Origin: Hyphomicrobium sp. NDB2Meth4
GTDB taxonomy: Bacteria; Pseudomonadota; Alphaproteobacteria; Rhizobiales; Hyphomicrobiaceae
Assembly (NCBI RefSeq): GCF_900117445.1
Contig: NZ_FPEJ01000005.1
Location: 434,001 to 498,000 of the forward strand
DNA: 64,000 bases
Direction: 5' to 3'
The notes under the pieces are model-generated. The model did not search any database. It was not told the origin of the DNA and was given only the letters and a program-made list of their open reading frames with translations. The translations under genes were made by a program, and so were the position numbers. Shown here piece after piece: positions 46,634-54,763 of the stretch (position 1 is its first letter; each line of letters opens with the position of its first letter).

Positions 46634-47271
46634 TCGGATTTGAATTAAGTCGGCTAGTGAGCTTGTCCCTAACTCGTCGGATCGCCGGTCAAATTTATTG
46701 GCCCGCGGCGCTACACGCGTTGGTGGAGCGGTATCATTTTTCGCGCCATCCATCTTCATACAAAGAAATGACCGAAGAGCCGATCAGCTTCGCGCATGGC
46801 GCCTTCGGCGACGTAGCAATCGACACTTTTGATATCTATTCGGACGGAATCATCGTGACCTCCAGATCACGAACCGACGTGCTGGATGAATTCGTCGCAG
46901 ATGTCACCGAATGGATGAAGGTGGAATTTGGAATGGAGCGCCTGGAAACCCATACTATATCAAAAATCTATGAGAGCCACATCCTAGTCCGATCCGACCC
47001 AACACTCTTAAAAGTACTCGAACCTCTCAACGAAATAGCGGAGTTGCTCGCAATCCGTTTGAATAAGGTTTCGCGCCAGGACGCCAAGTTTCAACCTTTC
47101 AGTTTAGCTTTGGCAGCCGACCAATCAACGCTGACAGGTCTCAAACCAATTCCTTTTAGAGTCGAACGGAAAGTTGGACTTGAGTTCGCAACGAACCTCT
47201 ATGTCTCGTCTGCCCCACTGCCCACCAACGAGCATCTGGCTGTCCTGTCGAAACTAGAGGAGCTCAAATAG
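46624..47271 (+). CDS. Third gene of the TA operon, unknown family
   Basis: The 215-aa soluble protein starts at GTG 46624 with GGGGAG in front and overlaps the antitoxin by 10 bp. It has no membrane segment, no cysteine and no motif I recognise. Visible blocks are ALHALVERYHFSRHPSSY, FDIYSDGIIVTSRSRTDVLDEFVADVTEWM and a C-terminal strand-rich part (PFRVERKVGLEFATNLYVS). It does not look like SecB, so this does not match the known toxin-antitoxin-chaperone layout. A chaperone, sensor or defence effector are all possible. Confidence 0.7.
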   Translation: MELVGFELSRLVSLSLTRRIAGQIYWPAALHALVERYHFSRHPSSYKEMTEEPISFAHGAFGDVAIDTFDIYSDGIIVTSRSRTDVLDEFVADVTEWMKVEFGMERLETHTISKIYESHILVRSDPTLLKVLEPLNEIAELLAIRLNKVSRQDAKFQPFSLALAADQSTLTGLKPIPFRVERKVGLEFATNLYVSSAPLPTNEHLAVLSKLEELK

Positions 47272-47486
47272 CGGCTGGCAACAGAGCTATGCGATAACTA
47301 TATAGCTAGGCTTTAGTGTTGCAACATAGCCACAATGATCACTTGTCAACCTCGCTAACAATCGAGCGAGGCATCTATACCAATCGTCTATACCCTGGTC
47401 ATGAAAGTTAGGCCGATTCTGGAGTGATTGTCAGTTGGACTAACAAGAATGTTAGTCTCCACAATCGGCTAAGTCATTGAAAAGAT
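47272..47486. other. AT-rich right end of the mini-island, no gene supported
   Basis: 215 bases between the third gene and the tRNA-Pro gene. No open frame, hairpin with T-run or integrase fragment was seen. Confidence 0.4.
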
Positions 47487-47564
47487 TGGTCGGAGCGAGA
47501 GGATTTGAACCTCCGACCCCCAGTCCCCCAGACTGGTGCGCTAACCAGGCTGCGCTACGCTCCG
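47487..47564 (-). tRNA. tRNA-Pro (anticodon GGG)
   Basis: The minus strand folds as a full cloverleaf: acceptor CGGAGCG / CGCTCCG, D arm GCGC / GCGC, anticodon stem CCAGT / ACTGG with loop CTGGGGG (anticodon GGG, reading CCC/CCU), T stem GGAGG / CCTCT (one G-T and others paired) and an encoded CCA. The 3' 52 bases are repeated at 45519-45570, so this intact copy is the reconstituted tRNA at the proximal att site. Confidence 0.96.
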
Positions 47565-47620
47565 AAGCGCTCCTTTTGCCAAGCCCGGCCATGCCGGTCA
47601 ACGGCAAAGCCGCTCAAGCC

Positions 47621-48370
47621 TCAAAACATTGCCTGCTCGAGCTGCTTAACGTCGCTCGCAAGCCAGCGCACGGGCACCGCGCAAGCCGCCATAGCCGCCA
47701 CCCCGCGGCACGCAACGGCAGCAAAACGGCCTCTTCCAAGTTGCAGATCGCGCACGTCAGTCCTTGGAGCCTCTGCGACAATAGACGCAGCTCGGGCCAG
47801 CATGATCTCCGCCTCCACGGGCTCCCGCCCCCCAGCGCCCACAATGCCAAGCCGAGAAAGGACACGTCCGATTCCGCAGCCGTCGGCCTTCGCGAAAGCC
47901 TCGAGCCGCACCCATGCCTGCAGGAAACCATCGCCGCTATCGCGCGCAAGCGGCGCTGTCGTCAGCCCAGCGCCTGCCGCACAGATCCGCGCCCGACGCT
48001 CCGCTCCAATGCGCACCACGCGCTCGCATTCGACATCGACGCCGATATCCCCGTCGGGTGAAATACCGATCAGGGCCAAACCCGGCGCATGCGAAAGACT
48101 GAAAGAGATTGGCGCGCCTTCTATGAACGGCTTGCCGCGCTCCTCGCGCGCCAATGCGACGCCGCGCAATGCATCACCGCACGCGTGCTCGATGATGACG
48201 CGCAAAGCCACGTGCGCCGCCTGCCATTCATTGCGAACTTCGGCATCAGTGATGGACGCTGCCCGTTCCCGGTCCGCCGCGCTGAGGCGAGGCACGCGTC
48301 GCTCCACATCGAGCAACGCATCGCGGCAGGCCGCGAGGTCGACAGCCCAGAGTTCGACCTCGGAAAGCAC
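47621..48370 (-). CDS. 4'-phosphopantetheinyl transferase (Sfp-type)
   Basis: About 249 aa. The Sfp-fold motifs are FSLSHAPGLALIGIS, GVDVECER (Mg ligands Asp and Glu) and WVRLEAFAKADG, where the usual Lys just before the catalytic Glu is Leu. It transfers phosphopantetheine to carrier proteins; no NRPS or PKS gene is in the window. The frame extends upstream into the merR gene, but a GTG at 48370, two bases after the merR stop, gives a natural start. Confidence 0.83.
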   Translation of the reverse strand: MLSEVELWAVDLAACRDALLDVERRVPRLSAADRERAASITDAEVRNEWQAAHVALRVIIEHACGDALRGVALAREERGKPFIEGAPISFSLSHAPGLALIGISPDGDIGVDVECERVVRIGAERRARICAAGAGLTTAPLARDSGDGFLQAWVRLEAFAKADGCGIGRVLSRLGIVGAGGREPVEAEIMLARAASIVAEAPRTDVRDLQLGRGRFAAVACRGVAAMAACAVPVRWLASDVKQLEQAMF

Positions 48371-48372
48371 CT

Positions 48373-48867
48373 TCAAACGCGCGCTGAGCGTCGCGCCTTC
48401 TGCACAGGCCGACGTGCCGCTGTCTCGATCGGCTTGCCCAGCAACACGCCGCGGCACGATTCAAGCTCGGCAATCGCCGCAAGCAGTCGTTCACGCACTT
48501 CGGCTTTGGTGAGGGCCGGACGCGCGACAGCCGCCGCTTTGCGGCCAGCACGCTTACCTGGTGCGGCAGCCGGCACCTCGTCGACCACAGCTTCCGGCTC
48601 GACGCCGAACTGCTTGACGGTATCGACGCCCTGCTCGCGCAGGATCTTCTGGACGCCCTTGATCGTGTAGCCTTCCGCGTGCAGCAGATGGCAAATGCCG
48701 CGCAGCAGCGTCATGTCCTCAGGGCGATAGTAGCGACGACCGCCACCGCGCTTCATCGGCTTGATCTGCGGGAAGCGGCCCTCCCAGAAGCGCAGGACGT
48801 GCTTGGGAACCTTGAGCTCGTCGGCAACCTCGCTGATCGTGCGAAAGGCCTCTGCCGTCTTCGTCAA
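48373..48867 (-). CDS. MerR-family transcriptional regulator
   Basis: The 164-aa product has an N-terminal winged HTH ([30 protein letters not shown], about 8-37, then [18 protein letters not shown]), followed by a Lys/Ala/Pro-rich linker and a helical end. No metal-binding cysteines are present. In alphaproteobacteria this gene sits after ihfA, as here; the regulon is not established. Confidence 0.9.
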   Translation of the reverse strand: MTKTAEAFRTISEVADELKVPKHVLRFWEGRFPQIKPMKRGGGRRYYRPEDMTLLRGICHLLHAEGYTIKGVQKILREQGVDTVKQFGVEPEAVVDEVPAAAPGKRAGRKAAAVARPALTKAEVRERLLAAIAELESCRGVLLGKPIETAARRPVQKARRSARV

Positions 48868-48907
48868 TTACGCCTCCACCGGCTGGTCTGACCGCCGGCG
48901 AGGAGCG

Positions 48908-49225
48908 CTATTCGGCTGCCTTACGACGGCTCAGACCTTGGTTGATGCGCTCCTTCATAATGTTGCTCGGCCGGAACACCAAGACCCTGCGGGGCGTGAT
49001 CGGCACTTCGTCCCCGGTTTTAGGATTGCGCCCCATGCGCTCACCCTTTTGCCGGATACCGAACGAACCGAACGATGAGAGCTTCACAGCTTCGCCACGA
49101 GCAAGGCTCGCCGAGATCTCTCCTAGCACCAGCTCGACCAATTCCTGGCTCTCGTTACGCGGCAATCCGACCTTCCGCACGACGGCCTCGGCAAGGTCCG
49201 CACGCGTTAACGTCTTGCCTCCCAT
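48908..49225 (-). CDS. ihfA: Integration host factor subunit alpha
   Basis: The 105-aa DNA-bending protein starts with [18 protein letters not shown] and has [13 protein letters not shown] and the beta-arm signature [10 protein letters not shown]. The alphaproteobacterial order fabH-ihfA-merR supports the alpha assignment over HU or IhfB. Confidence 0.95.
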   Translation of the reverse strand: MGGKTLTRADLAEAVVRKVGLPRNESQELVELVLGEISASLARGEAVKLSSFGSFGIRQKGERMGRNPKTGDEVPITPRRVLVFRPSNIMKERINQGLSRRKAAE

Positions 49226-49362
49226 GGCATTTCGCCTCCCGCTCTTCTCACCTTTTTTTGGATCGTACTGGCGGATAGGCCGATCGTCAATCGAGAGCGT
49301 GCATCAACTAGCTGAAATAAAAGAAGGAAACATCCTGCAGTGCAGAAAGCGATAGGTTTCGC

Positions 49363-50340
49363 TCACCATCTGGCGAGGACCGCGCCCCAGGTGAAACCAC
49401 CCCCCATGGCCTCCATCAGCACCAGAGAACCTTCCTTAACGCGGTGGTCCTCGAACGCCTGATTGAGCGCGAGCGGAATGGAGGCGGCCGACGTATTGCC
49501 GTGCTTGTCGAGCGTCACCACGATCTTTTCGGCCGGCACGCCGAGCCGCTTCACGATGCCATCGAGAATGCGCTGGTTCGCCTGATGCGGCACGAACAGA
49601 TCGATCTCGTCTGGCGCGTAGCCTGTCTGCACCAGCGTCTCTTCGATGACGCCGGAGATCTTCTGAACCGCGTGCCGGAATACCTCGCGCCCGTTCATGC
49701 GCAGATGTCCGACGGTCTTCGTCGAGCCGGGACCGCCATCGACATACAGCAGATCCTCGAAGCGACCATCCGAGCGAATGATTGTCGAGAGGATGCCGCG
49801 ATCTTCGCGCGTGCCGTGCTGGGGCTGTGCCTCAAGCACCACCGCTCCAGCGCCATCGCCAAACAGCACGCACGTTGTCCGGTCTTCCCAGTCGAGGATG
49901 CGCGAGAATGTTTCCGCACCGACGACAACCGCGCGCTTGAATTGTCCGCTCTTGATGAAGTTGTCCGCGATCGTCAATGCGTAGACAAAGCCCGAGCATA
50001 CCGCCTGCACGTCGAACGCCGCGCCCTTCGTGATACCCAGTCCGTGCTGGATTCGCACCGCCGTTGCGGGAAAAGTGCGATCGGGCGTGGCTGTAGCGCA
50101 AATGACGAGGTCCACATCGACCGGATCGACGCCCGCGCGCACCAGCGCCTGGCGCGCCGCAGCGATGCCCAGATCGGACGTCAGTTCATCGTCGCTGGCG
50201 ATGTGCCGCTGGCGTATGCCCGTTCGCTCGACGATCCAGTCGTCGCTGGTATCGACGATCTTCTCCATGTCGGCATTGGTCATCACACGCTTTGGAAGAT
50301 GCGCGCCGACGCCGCGGATGACTGAACGGATGACTGCCAC
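49363..50340 (-). CDS. fabH: Beta-ketoacyl-ACP synthase III
   Basis: The 325-aa enzyme condenses acetyl-CoA with malonyl-ACP to start fatty acid synthesis. The triad is visible: Cys in [13 protein letters not shown], His in VPHQANQRI, Asn in KHGNTSAAS. The start is a GTG (50338-50340) with AAGG upstream. It follows plsX after 51 bp in the same direction. Confidence 0.96.
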   Translation of the reverse strand: MAVIRSVIRGVGAHLPKRVMTNADMEKIVDTSDDWIVERTGIRQRHIASDDELTSDLGIAAARQALVRAGVDPVDVDLVICATATPDRTFPATAVRIQHGLGITKGAAFDVQAVCSGFVYALTIADNFIKSGQFKRAVVVGAETFSRILDWEDRTTCVLFGDGAGAVVLEAQPQHGTREDRGILSTIIRSDGRFEDLLYVDGGPGSTKTVGHLRMNGREVFRHAVQKISGVIEETLVQTGYAPDEIDLFVPHQANQRILDGIVKRLGVPAEKIVVTLDKHGNTSAASIPLALNQAFEDHRVKEGSLVLMEAMGGGFTWGAVLARW

Positions 50341-50391
50341 TGAGCTGCCTTGCTTCTTATCGTTGACCCAGCTTCGATGCCCTAGCTCGCA

Positions 50392-51432
50392 TCAACCCGT
50401 GGCGGGCGCCTCGAGCTTGTGATGGAACGCAGCCAAATCGGCGGCAAGCCGCGGCACAAGCCGGCTCTGAGCCATCTCGTACGCGAGATCGACGGCGCTG
50501 GCAAAGCCCAGGGCATCGGTGCCCCCGTGACTCTTGACCGCGATACCGTTGAGCCCGAGAAAAGTGCCGCCGTTGGCGCGGCGCGGATCCATCTTCCGCT
50601 TGAGGATGCGAAACGCCCCCGCTGCGAGCAAGGCGCCGGCCTGCGATATCCACGAGCGCTTCATCGCCGCGCGCAGATATTCACCAATCTGCCTTGCCGT
50701 TCCCTCCGCAGTCTTGAGGGCGATGTTCCCGGCAAAGCCTTCGACCACCACGACGTCGACCACCCCCTGGCCGATCTGGTCACCCTCGATGAACCCGCGA
50801 TAGTCGAGCGGCAATTCGGTGCCCTTTAACCAAGCGTGCGCCTGACGAACCTCCTCGACGCCCTTGATCTCCTCGACGCCGACATTCAGCAGCCCCACCG
50901 TCGGTCGCTCGATGTGAAACAGCGCCCGCGCCATGGCCGCGCCCATCAACGCGAAATCGCACAGCTCCTTCGCCGAAGCACCGATATTGGCGCCGACATC
51001 GAGCACGATGCACTCGGCTCTCACCGTCGGCCAAAGCGCCGCGATCGCCGGGCGCTCGATGCCCTTCATCGGCCTCAGAATCAACTTCGACATCGCCATG
51101 AAGGCGCCTGTGTTGCCGCCCGAGACGGCCACATCTGCCTCACCGTTTTTCACCGCTTCGATTGCCAGCCACAAACTGGTGCCCTTGCCGCGGCGCAAGG
51201 CCTGGCTCGGCTTCTCGCTCATGGAGACGACGAGGTCGGTGTGCACGACGCGCGTCTTCGCGGCCAGCCGCGGCAGCTTTTCGAGCTCAGCCCGGATCAG
51301 CGCCTCGTTGCCGTACATGATAAAACTGAGCTCTGGATACCGCTCCAGAGAGAGCGCCGCGCCGGGAACCACCACGGAAGGTCCGTGATCGCCGCCCATG
51401 GCGTCGAGCGCTATGGTCCGCGGCTGAGACAT
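50392..51432 (-). CDS. plsX: Phosphate acyltransferase
   Basis: The 346-aa enzyme makes acyl-phosphate from acyl-ACP for phospholipid synthesis. It starts [18 protein letters not shown], has [14 protein letters not shown] and [21 protein letters not shown], and ends in the usual [10 protein letters not shown] region. ATG 51432 fits the family start; the longer frame to 51489 does not. Confidence 0.96.
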   Translation of the reverse strand: MSQPRTIALDAMGGDHGPSVVVPGAALSLERYPELSFIMYGNEALIRAELEKLPRLAAKTRVVHTDLVVSMSEKPSQALRRGKGTSLWLAIEAVKNGEADVAVSGGNTGAFMAMSKLILRPMKGIERPAIAALWPTVRAECIVLDVGANIGASAKELCDFALMGAAMARALFHIERPTVGLLNVGVEEIKGVEEVRQAHAWLKGTELPLDYRGFIEGDQIGQGVVDVVVVEGFAGNIALKTAEGTARQIGEYLRAAMKRSWISQAGALLAAGAFRILKRKMDPRRANGGTFLGLNGIAVKSHGGTDALGFASAVDLAYEMAQSRLVPRLAADLAAFHHKLEAPATG

Positions 51433-51588
51433 GTCGCGGTGTGCCTCGTAATTTTCCCCAGAATGCAGGCAGTGCGCGGACGCGCCCACCCACCCCTAAT
51501 CGAGCGGACCATACTCTTTTGCATGTGCGAAACAACCGGATTCTGGCTGCTGTCCGCCGCGGCTAACTGCGCCGGACGGGCATGGCCC

Positions 51589-52107
51589 CTACCGATTTTC
51601 CCTTAATTTCCGTAGCGCCGCAAACGGACCGCCCGCCAGACCGTCGCCCTCATCCGGGGGCGGGTTGAATTCCACTCCCTCTTTGCGCGGGTAAGGATCG
51701 ATCGATGCCGATAAAGTCTCGAACACGATCTGGCCAACGTTGATGCGGCCGTGCTCGATGGGCTCGATCTCCGCGGCGCTGAGCGCCTCGATCTCGTCCT
51801 CGGTCGCCTTCGGAAGTGCATCGGCGGGCCAGAACTCCACGTCGAAGTCACCCGTCGCACGCCCGTCGATCGGCTCCAGCGTCACGACGCACGCCTGCGT
51901 TACGTCGGCGCTTACCTTTCCAGCCAGGCGGTAATGGCCTTTACCGATGGCCCGAATGGTAAACTCAGCCACCATTCGTCGGCACGCGAGAATCTCCAGC
52001 GCCGCGGCCAATCGCACGCGTTCGCTTTCAGTAGCCTCCCGCGTCTCCTTCAAGCCTCCTTCGGGAATCTCCGTAACGCGGTACGACCAATTGAGATCTT
52101 CGCTCAT
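51589..52107 (-). CDS. yceD: YceD family protein (DUF177)
   Basis: The 172-aa product has VSADVTQACVVTLEPI (the usual CxxC reduced to one Cys), an acidic middle and the ending DPYPRKEGVEF. Family members influence 23S rRNA or L32 supply. Here no rpmF follows, as usual in alphaproteobacteria. Its ATG overlaps the upstream chaperone stop (ATGA). Confidence 0.87.
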   Translation of the reverse strand: MSEDLNWSYRVTEIPEGGLKETREATESERVRLAAALEILACRRMVAEFTIRAIGKGHYRLAGKVSADVTQACVVTLEPIDGRATGDFDVEFWPADALPKATEDEIEALSAAEIEPIEHGRINVGQIVFETLSASIDPYPRKEGVEFNPPPDEGDGLAGGPFAALRKLRENR

Positions 52108-52649
52108 GCGCCCTCTCCCCCCGCGCCGTTGACCGCCTCAAACGCCTGCCCGGCAGCGAGTGCGTCCACTGCATCGGGCCGCGACAGCACTGCCGCGGCA
52201 TTGCGCACATATTGCGCGAGATCACCCGCCTCCGCTGCGGCTACGCCGGCGTAGACGTATTCGGTGAGGGCCCCCGTTAGCAGGTCCTTGTCGGCCGCCT
52301 CAATAGCCGCGCGATAGGCCAGATTGCGCTCATAGAAAGCAGCCGCCGCGCGCTTCACCTTCTTGGGGACCGAAAGGTCGCCCGTCCCCAGTTCGCGCAG
52401 GCTGTCGTCCATGTCGATCACAAACGCTTCCACGAGCATCCTCGACAACGCCTCTGGAACAGCCGCCCCACGCAGTCCCTCCAGGGCGAGGAACAGGTGC
52501 AGGGCCACCATCTCGAACCGCCCCACCGGTGTGTCAGGAACGCCCAGGTCGGCGTAAAAGCCCTCCTTGCGGGCTTGCGTCACGACCGCGCCATAAATGT
52601 CCCTTGCTTTACGGCGTGTCTCGGTTCGGGTTCTGAGAGAATCTAGCAT
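52104..52649 (-). CDS. Ubiquinol-cytochrome c chaperone family protein (CBP3-like)
   Basis: About 181 aa. The family blocks ARKEGFYADLGVPDTPVGRFEMVALHLFLAL and VIDMDDSLRELGTGDLSVPKKVKR are present. The mitochondrial homologue Cbp3 helps assemble cytochrome bc1. It overlaps yceD by four bases (ATGA), so the two are coupled. ATG 52649 is preferred over the TTG at 52703. Confidence 0.9.
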   Translation of the reverse strand: MLDSLRTRTETRRKARDIYGAVVTQARKEGFYADLGVPDTPVGRFEMVALHLFLALEGLRGAAVPEALSRMLVEAFVIDMDDSLRELGTGDLSVPKKVKRAAAAFYERNLAYRAAIEAADKDLLTGALTEYVYAGVAAAEAGDLAQYVRNAAAVLSRPDAVDALAAGQAFEAVNGAGGEGA

Positions 52650-52812
52650 CTGCGCCGGGGCCTTACGTCTGTACGATGCGAAAACCGGGGAGATGCCACT
52701 CAAGTTGCGTCAGCGCCCGTTGCAATAGGAAGTGGCACGGGGTAAGCGCGCTCCATGTGCTTCCCATGGCCGAAGTCGCGGGAGAGATAGCATCTCGAGA
52801 AGACATAGCAAA

Positions 52813-53316
52813 ATGCGCCGAGACTCGAAAAACACCTTGCCCCGGATGAGCATCCTAAAGCTGGTAAACGCCCGTCGATCCTTCAGGCTTCCCGCCGCGA
52901 TGATCGCAGCCACGCTGGCGCTTGCAGGATGTGACTCCAACGTCATCAAGCACGGCGTGCAGTTCCACGAAGGCGACCTGCAGCAGATCCAGCCCGGCAT
53001 GACGCAAGAGCAGGTACGTATGAACCTCGGCACTCCTTCAACCACCGCCGTGGTGGGCACCAGTCAGGCCTACTACTACATCTCCAGCACCGCTACGCAG
53101 ACCGCTTTCATGCTGCCGACCGAAAAGGATCGCCAGGTCGTGGCCGTCTACTTCTCGCAGGCCGGCACGGTCGAGCGCGTTGCCAACTATGGAATGAAAG
53201 ACGGGCGCGTGTTCGACTACGTGTCCCGCACGACACCAGCGCCCGGTGGCAAAGACGTCGGCATCGTGCAGCAGCTCTTCCGCAACCTCGGTACCAAGCA
53301 GATCTTTGGCGACTAG
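52813..53316 (+). CDS. bamE: Outer-membrane assembly lipoprotein (BamE)
   Basis: About 167 aa with a lipoprotein signal and lipobox LAGC (Cys40), then the SmpA/OmlA domain: GDLQQIQPGMTQEQVRMNLGTPSTTA, a strand YYYIS and DRQVVAVYFSQAGTVERVANYG. BamE belongs to the beta-barrel assembly machine at the outer membrane. It is divergent from the chaperone operon. ATG 52846 is an alternative start. Confidence 0.92.
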   Translation: MRRDSKNTLPRMSILKLVNARRSFRLPAAMIAATLALAGCDSNVIKHGVQFHEGDLQQIQPGMTQEQVRMNLGTPSTTAVVGTSQAYYYISSTATQTAFMLPTEKDRQVVAVYFSQAGTVERVANYGMKDGRVFDYVSRTTPAPGGKDVGIVQQLFRNLGTKQIFGD

Positions 53317-53358
53317 AGTGATTGCAGAGAAGTCGGAACCTGTTTTCCGGACCGAGGG

Positions 53359-54033
53359 CTAGGCCGCATTCCCTTGTGCGCGGTCGTATTCGATGTCGCC
53401 GCGATAGCCGTCATACGCCCTTGCGTACTCCATCACCCGTGCCACCTCGCTTATGAACGCTTCGTCGTAACCGGCGCGGCGCAGCAGATGGAATCCGACC
53501 TCCATCCCTGAAGCGATGCCACCGCCCGTAATGATGCGTCCGCTATCGACCACACGCGCCCGCGAGATGCGGCACGCCGGAGCAATCTCCGCCAGCCTGT
53601 CGATCGGCACCTTGCCCATGTTCGACGCTTCGAGACGATCCGGCTCCTTGCGGTTGGTTGCCGCCCGTCCGTCGAGTAACCCCATCCGCCCATAGATCCA
53701 CGAGCCGGTGCACACCGAAACGAGGAGCGTCTTCTGCGGCAACCCTCGAATGAAATCGTGCAGGCGCCCGTTGTTTAGCTCCTGCCGCGTCCCGAAGCCA
53801 CCAGGGATCAGGAACGCATCCATATCGGGCTGATCCGCGAAGGCATAGTTCGGCAGCACGGTGAAGCCCGCCTGCGTCTGGATCGGCCGCAAGCTCTCGG
53901 CAACGAAGAACGCATCGAGCTCCGGATCGAAGCGCCGCGCCACCGAAAAAACTCCGTACGGCGCTGCAAAGTCGATGATCTCCAGATCTTTGCAAATGTA
54001 GACCCCGAGACGAAATCCAGCCTTCACAGCCAT
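53359..54033 (-). CDS. DJ-1/PfpI family protein (isonitrile hydratase-like)
   Basis: The 224-aa product has the class-I amidotransferase-like fold with nucleophile Cys108 in VSVCTGSW and an EIIDFAAPYGVFSV N-terminal segment typical of the InhA/isonitrile hydratase branch. There is no AraC domain. The reaction is not proven; hydratase or glyoxalase activity is possible. GGAG precedes the ATG. It diverges from a TetR gene with two operators in the 85-bp gap, so it is likely repressed by that regulator. Confidence 0.85.
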   Translation of the reverse strand: MAVKAGFRLGVYICKDLEIIDFAAPYGVFSVARRFDPELDAFFVAESLRPIQTQAGFTVLPNYAFADQPDMDAFLIPGGFGTRQELNNGRLHDFIRGLPQKTLLVSVCTGSWIYGRMGLLDGRAATNRKEPDRLEASNMGKVPIDRLAEIAPACRISRARVVDSGRIITGGGIASGMEVGFHLLRRAGYDEAFISEVARVMEYARAYDGYRGDIEYDRAQGNAA

Positions 54034-54049
54034 AGCGCAACTCCACTGA

Positions 54050-54065
54050 TATACAGATCTGTCTA
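54050..54065. promoter_or_regulatory. TetR operator copy 1
   Basis: TATACAGATCTGTCTA, one base off the perfect palindrome TAGACAGATCTGTCTA. It lies 17 bp before the DJ-1/PfpI gene start. Confidence 0.75.
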
Positions 54066-54071
54066 TATTGG

Positions 54072-54087
54072 TAGACAGACTTGTCTA
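54072..54087. promoter_or_regulatory. TetR operator copy 2
   Basis: TAGACAGACTTGTCTA, one base off the same palindrome as copy 1. The centres are 22 bp apart, about two helical turns, on the same DNA face. Confidence 0.75.
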
Positions 54088-54118
54088 CTCATGGCAAGAG
54101 GTAAATCCACCAACCCGG

Positions 54119-54700
54119 ATGAAGGCCATGTTCAAAGCGACTGAAAAACCGACGTCGGCACGCGCCAAAATTCTGGAGACGGCGCTGAGGCTCTTTTATG
54201 CGCATGGGACACGCGCTGTCGGCATCGACCGCATCATCGCCGAGTCCGGCGTTGCCAAGATGAGCTTCTATAACAACTTCCCATCCAAGGCCGATCTCAT
54301 CGCCGCCTTCCTCGATGAACGGCACGTGCGCTGGATGGCCTGGTTTCGCTCAGCTCTCGACGCACGCGATGCCAAGCCCGGCCACCGGCTGGCATCCGCC
54401 GCCGACGTGCTGCGCGAATGGTTCACCGCACCGGATTTTCACGGCTGCGCCTTCATCAACATTCTGGCTGAAACCGAGCGCACCAGTGAGCGCGAGCGCA
54501 CCATCGCGGGCAATCACAAGTCCGATCTGCTCGCCGTGCTGACCGAGTTGGCACGCGCAGATGGCGCTGCACGGCCAACAGAAGTCGGGCGCCTCGCGCT
54601 CATCATTGTCGAAGGCGCCATCGTGCGCGCCGAGATGACGGGCGAAGGCGCCAAGGTCGCTGCCGACGCCAAGCGGCTTCTCGCGGGCCTCACCCAATAG
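54119..54700 (+). CDS. TetR/AcrR-family transcriptional regulator
   Basis: About 193 aa. The N-terminal HTH is typical: ARAKILETALRLFYAHGTRAVGIDRIIAESGVAKMSFYNNFPSK. The ligand domain contains FHGCAFINILAE, common in this TetR subgroup. It most likely represses itself and the divergent DJ-1/PfpI gene through the paired sites. ATG 54128 is an alternative start. Confidence 0.9.
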   Translation: MKAMFKATEKPTSARAKILETALRLFYAHGTRAVGIDRIIAESGVAKMSFYNNFPSKADLIAAFLDERHVRWMAWFRSALDARDAKPGHRLASAADVLREWFTAPDFHGCAFINILAETERTSERERTIAGNHKSDLLAVLTELARADGAARPTEVGRLALIIVEGAIVRAEMTGEGAKVAADAKRLLAGLTQ

Positions 54701-54713
54701 GCCTGCAAACAAA

Positions 54714-54739
54714 AAGGCCCGGCACAATGGCCGGGCCTT
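54714..54739. terminator. Bidirectional terminator between TetR and hppA
   Basis: AAGGCCCGGC (54714-54723) and GCCGGGCCTT (54730-54739) form a perfect 10-bp stem with a 6-nt loop. A T-run (five T) follows on the minus strand, serving hppA best. Confidence 0.88.
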
Positions 54740-54763
54740 CTCGTCAGCACTTGTGATCGTGCA

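Larger units (their letters stand above)
45519..47538. mobile_element. Integrase-less mini-island at tRNA-Pro carrying a toxin-antitoxin operon
   Basis: Perfect 52-bp direct repeats, 1,968 bp apart, bound an AT-rich segment holding only three overlapping genes: a toxin, an antitoxin and an unknown protein. The base composition clearly differs from both sides. No integrase, excisionase, replication or transfer gene lies inside, so it is either a remnant or an element moved by an integrase supplied in trans. Confidence 0.82.

Noticed and set aside
45571-47486. Hidden integrase or excisionase in the mini-island
   Set aside because: Both strands were read for tyrosine-recombinase or small excisionase-like frames; none found.
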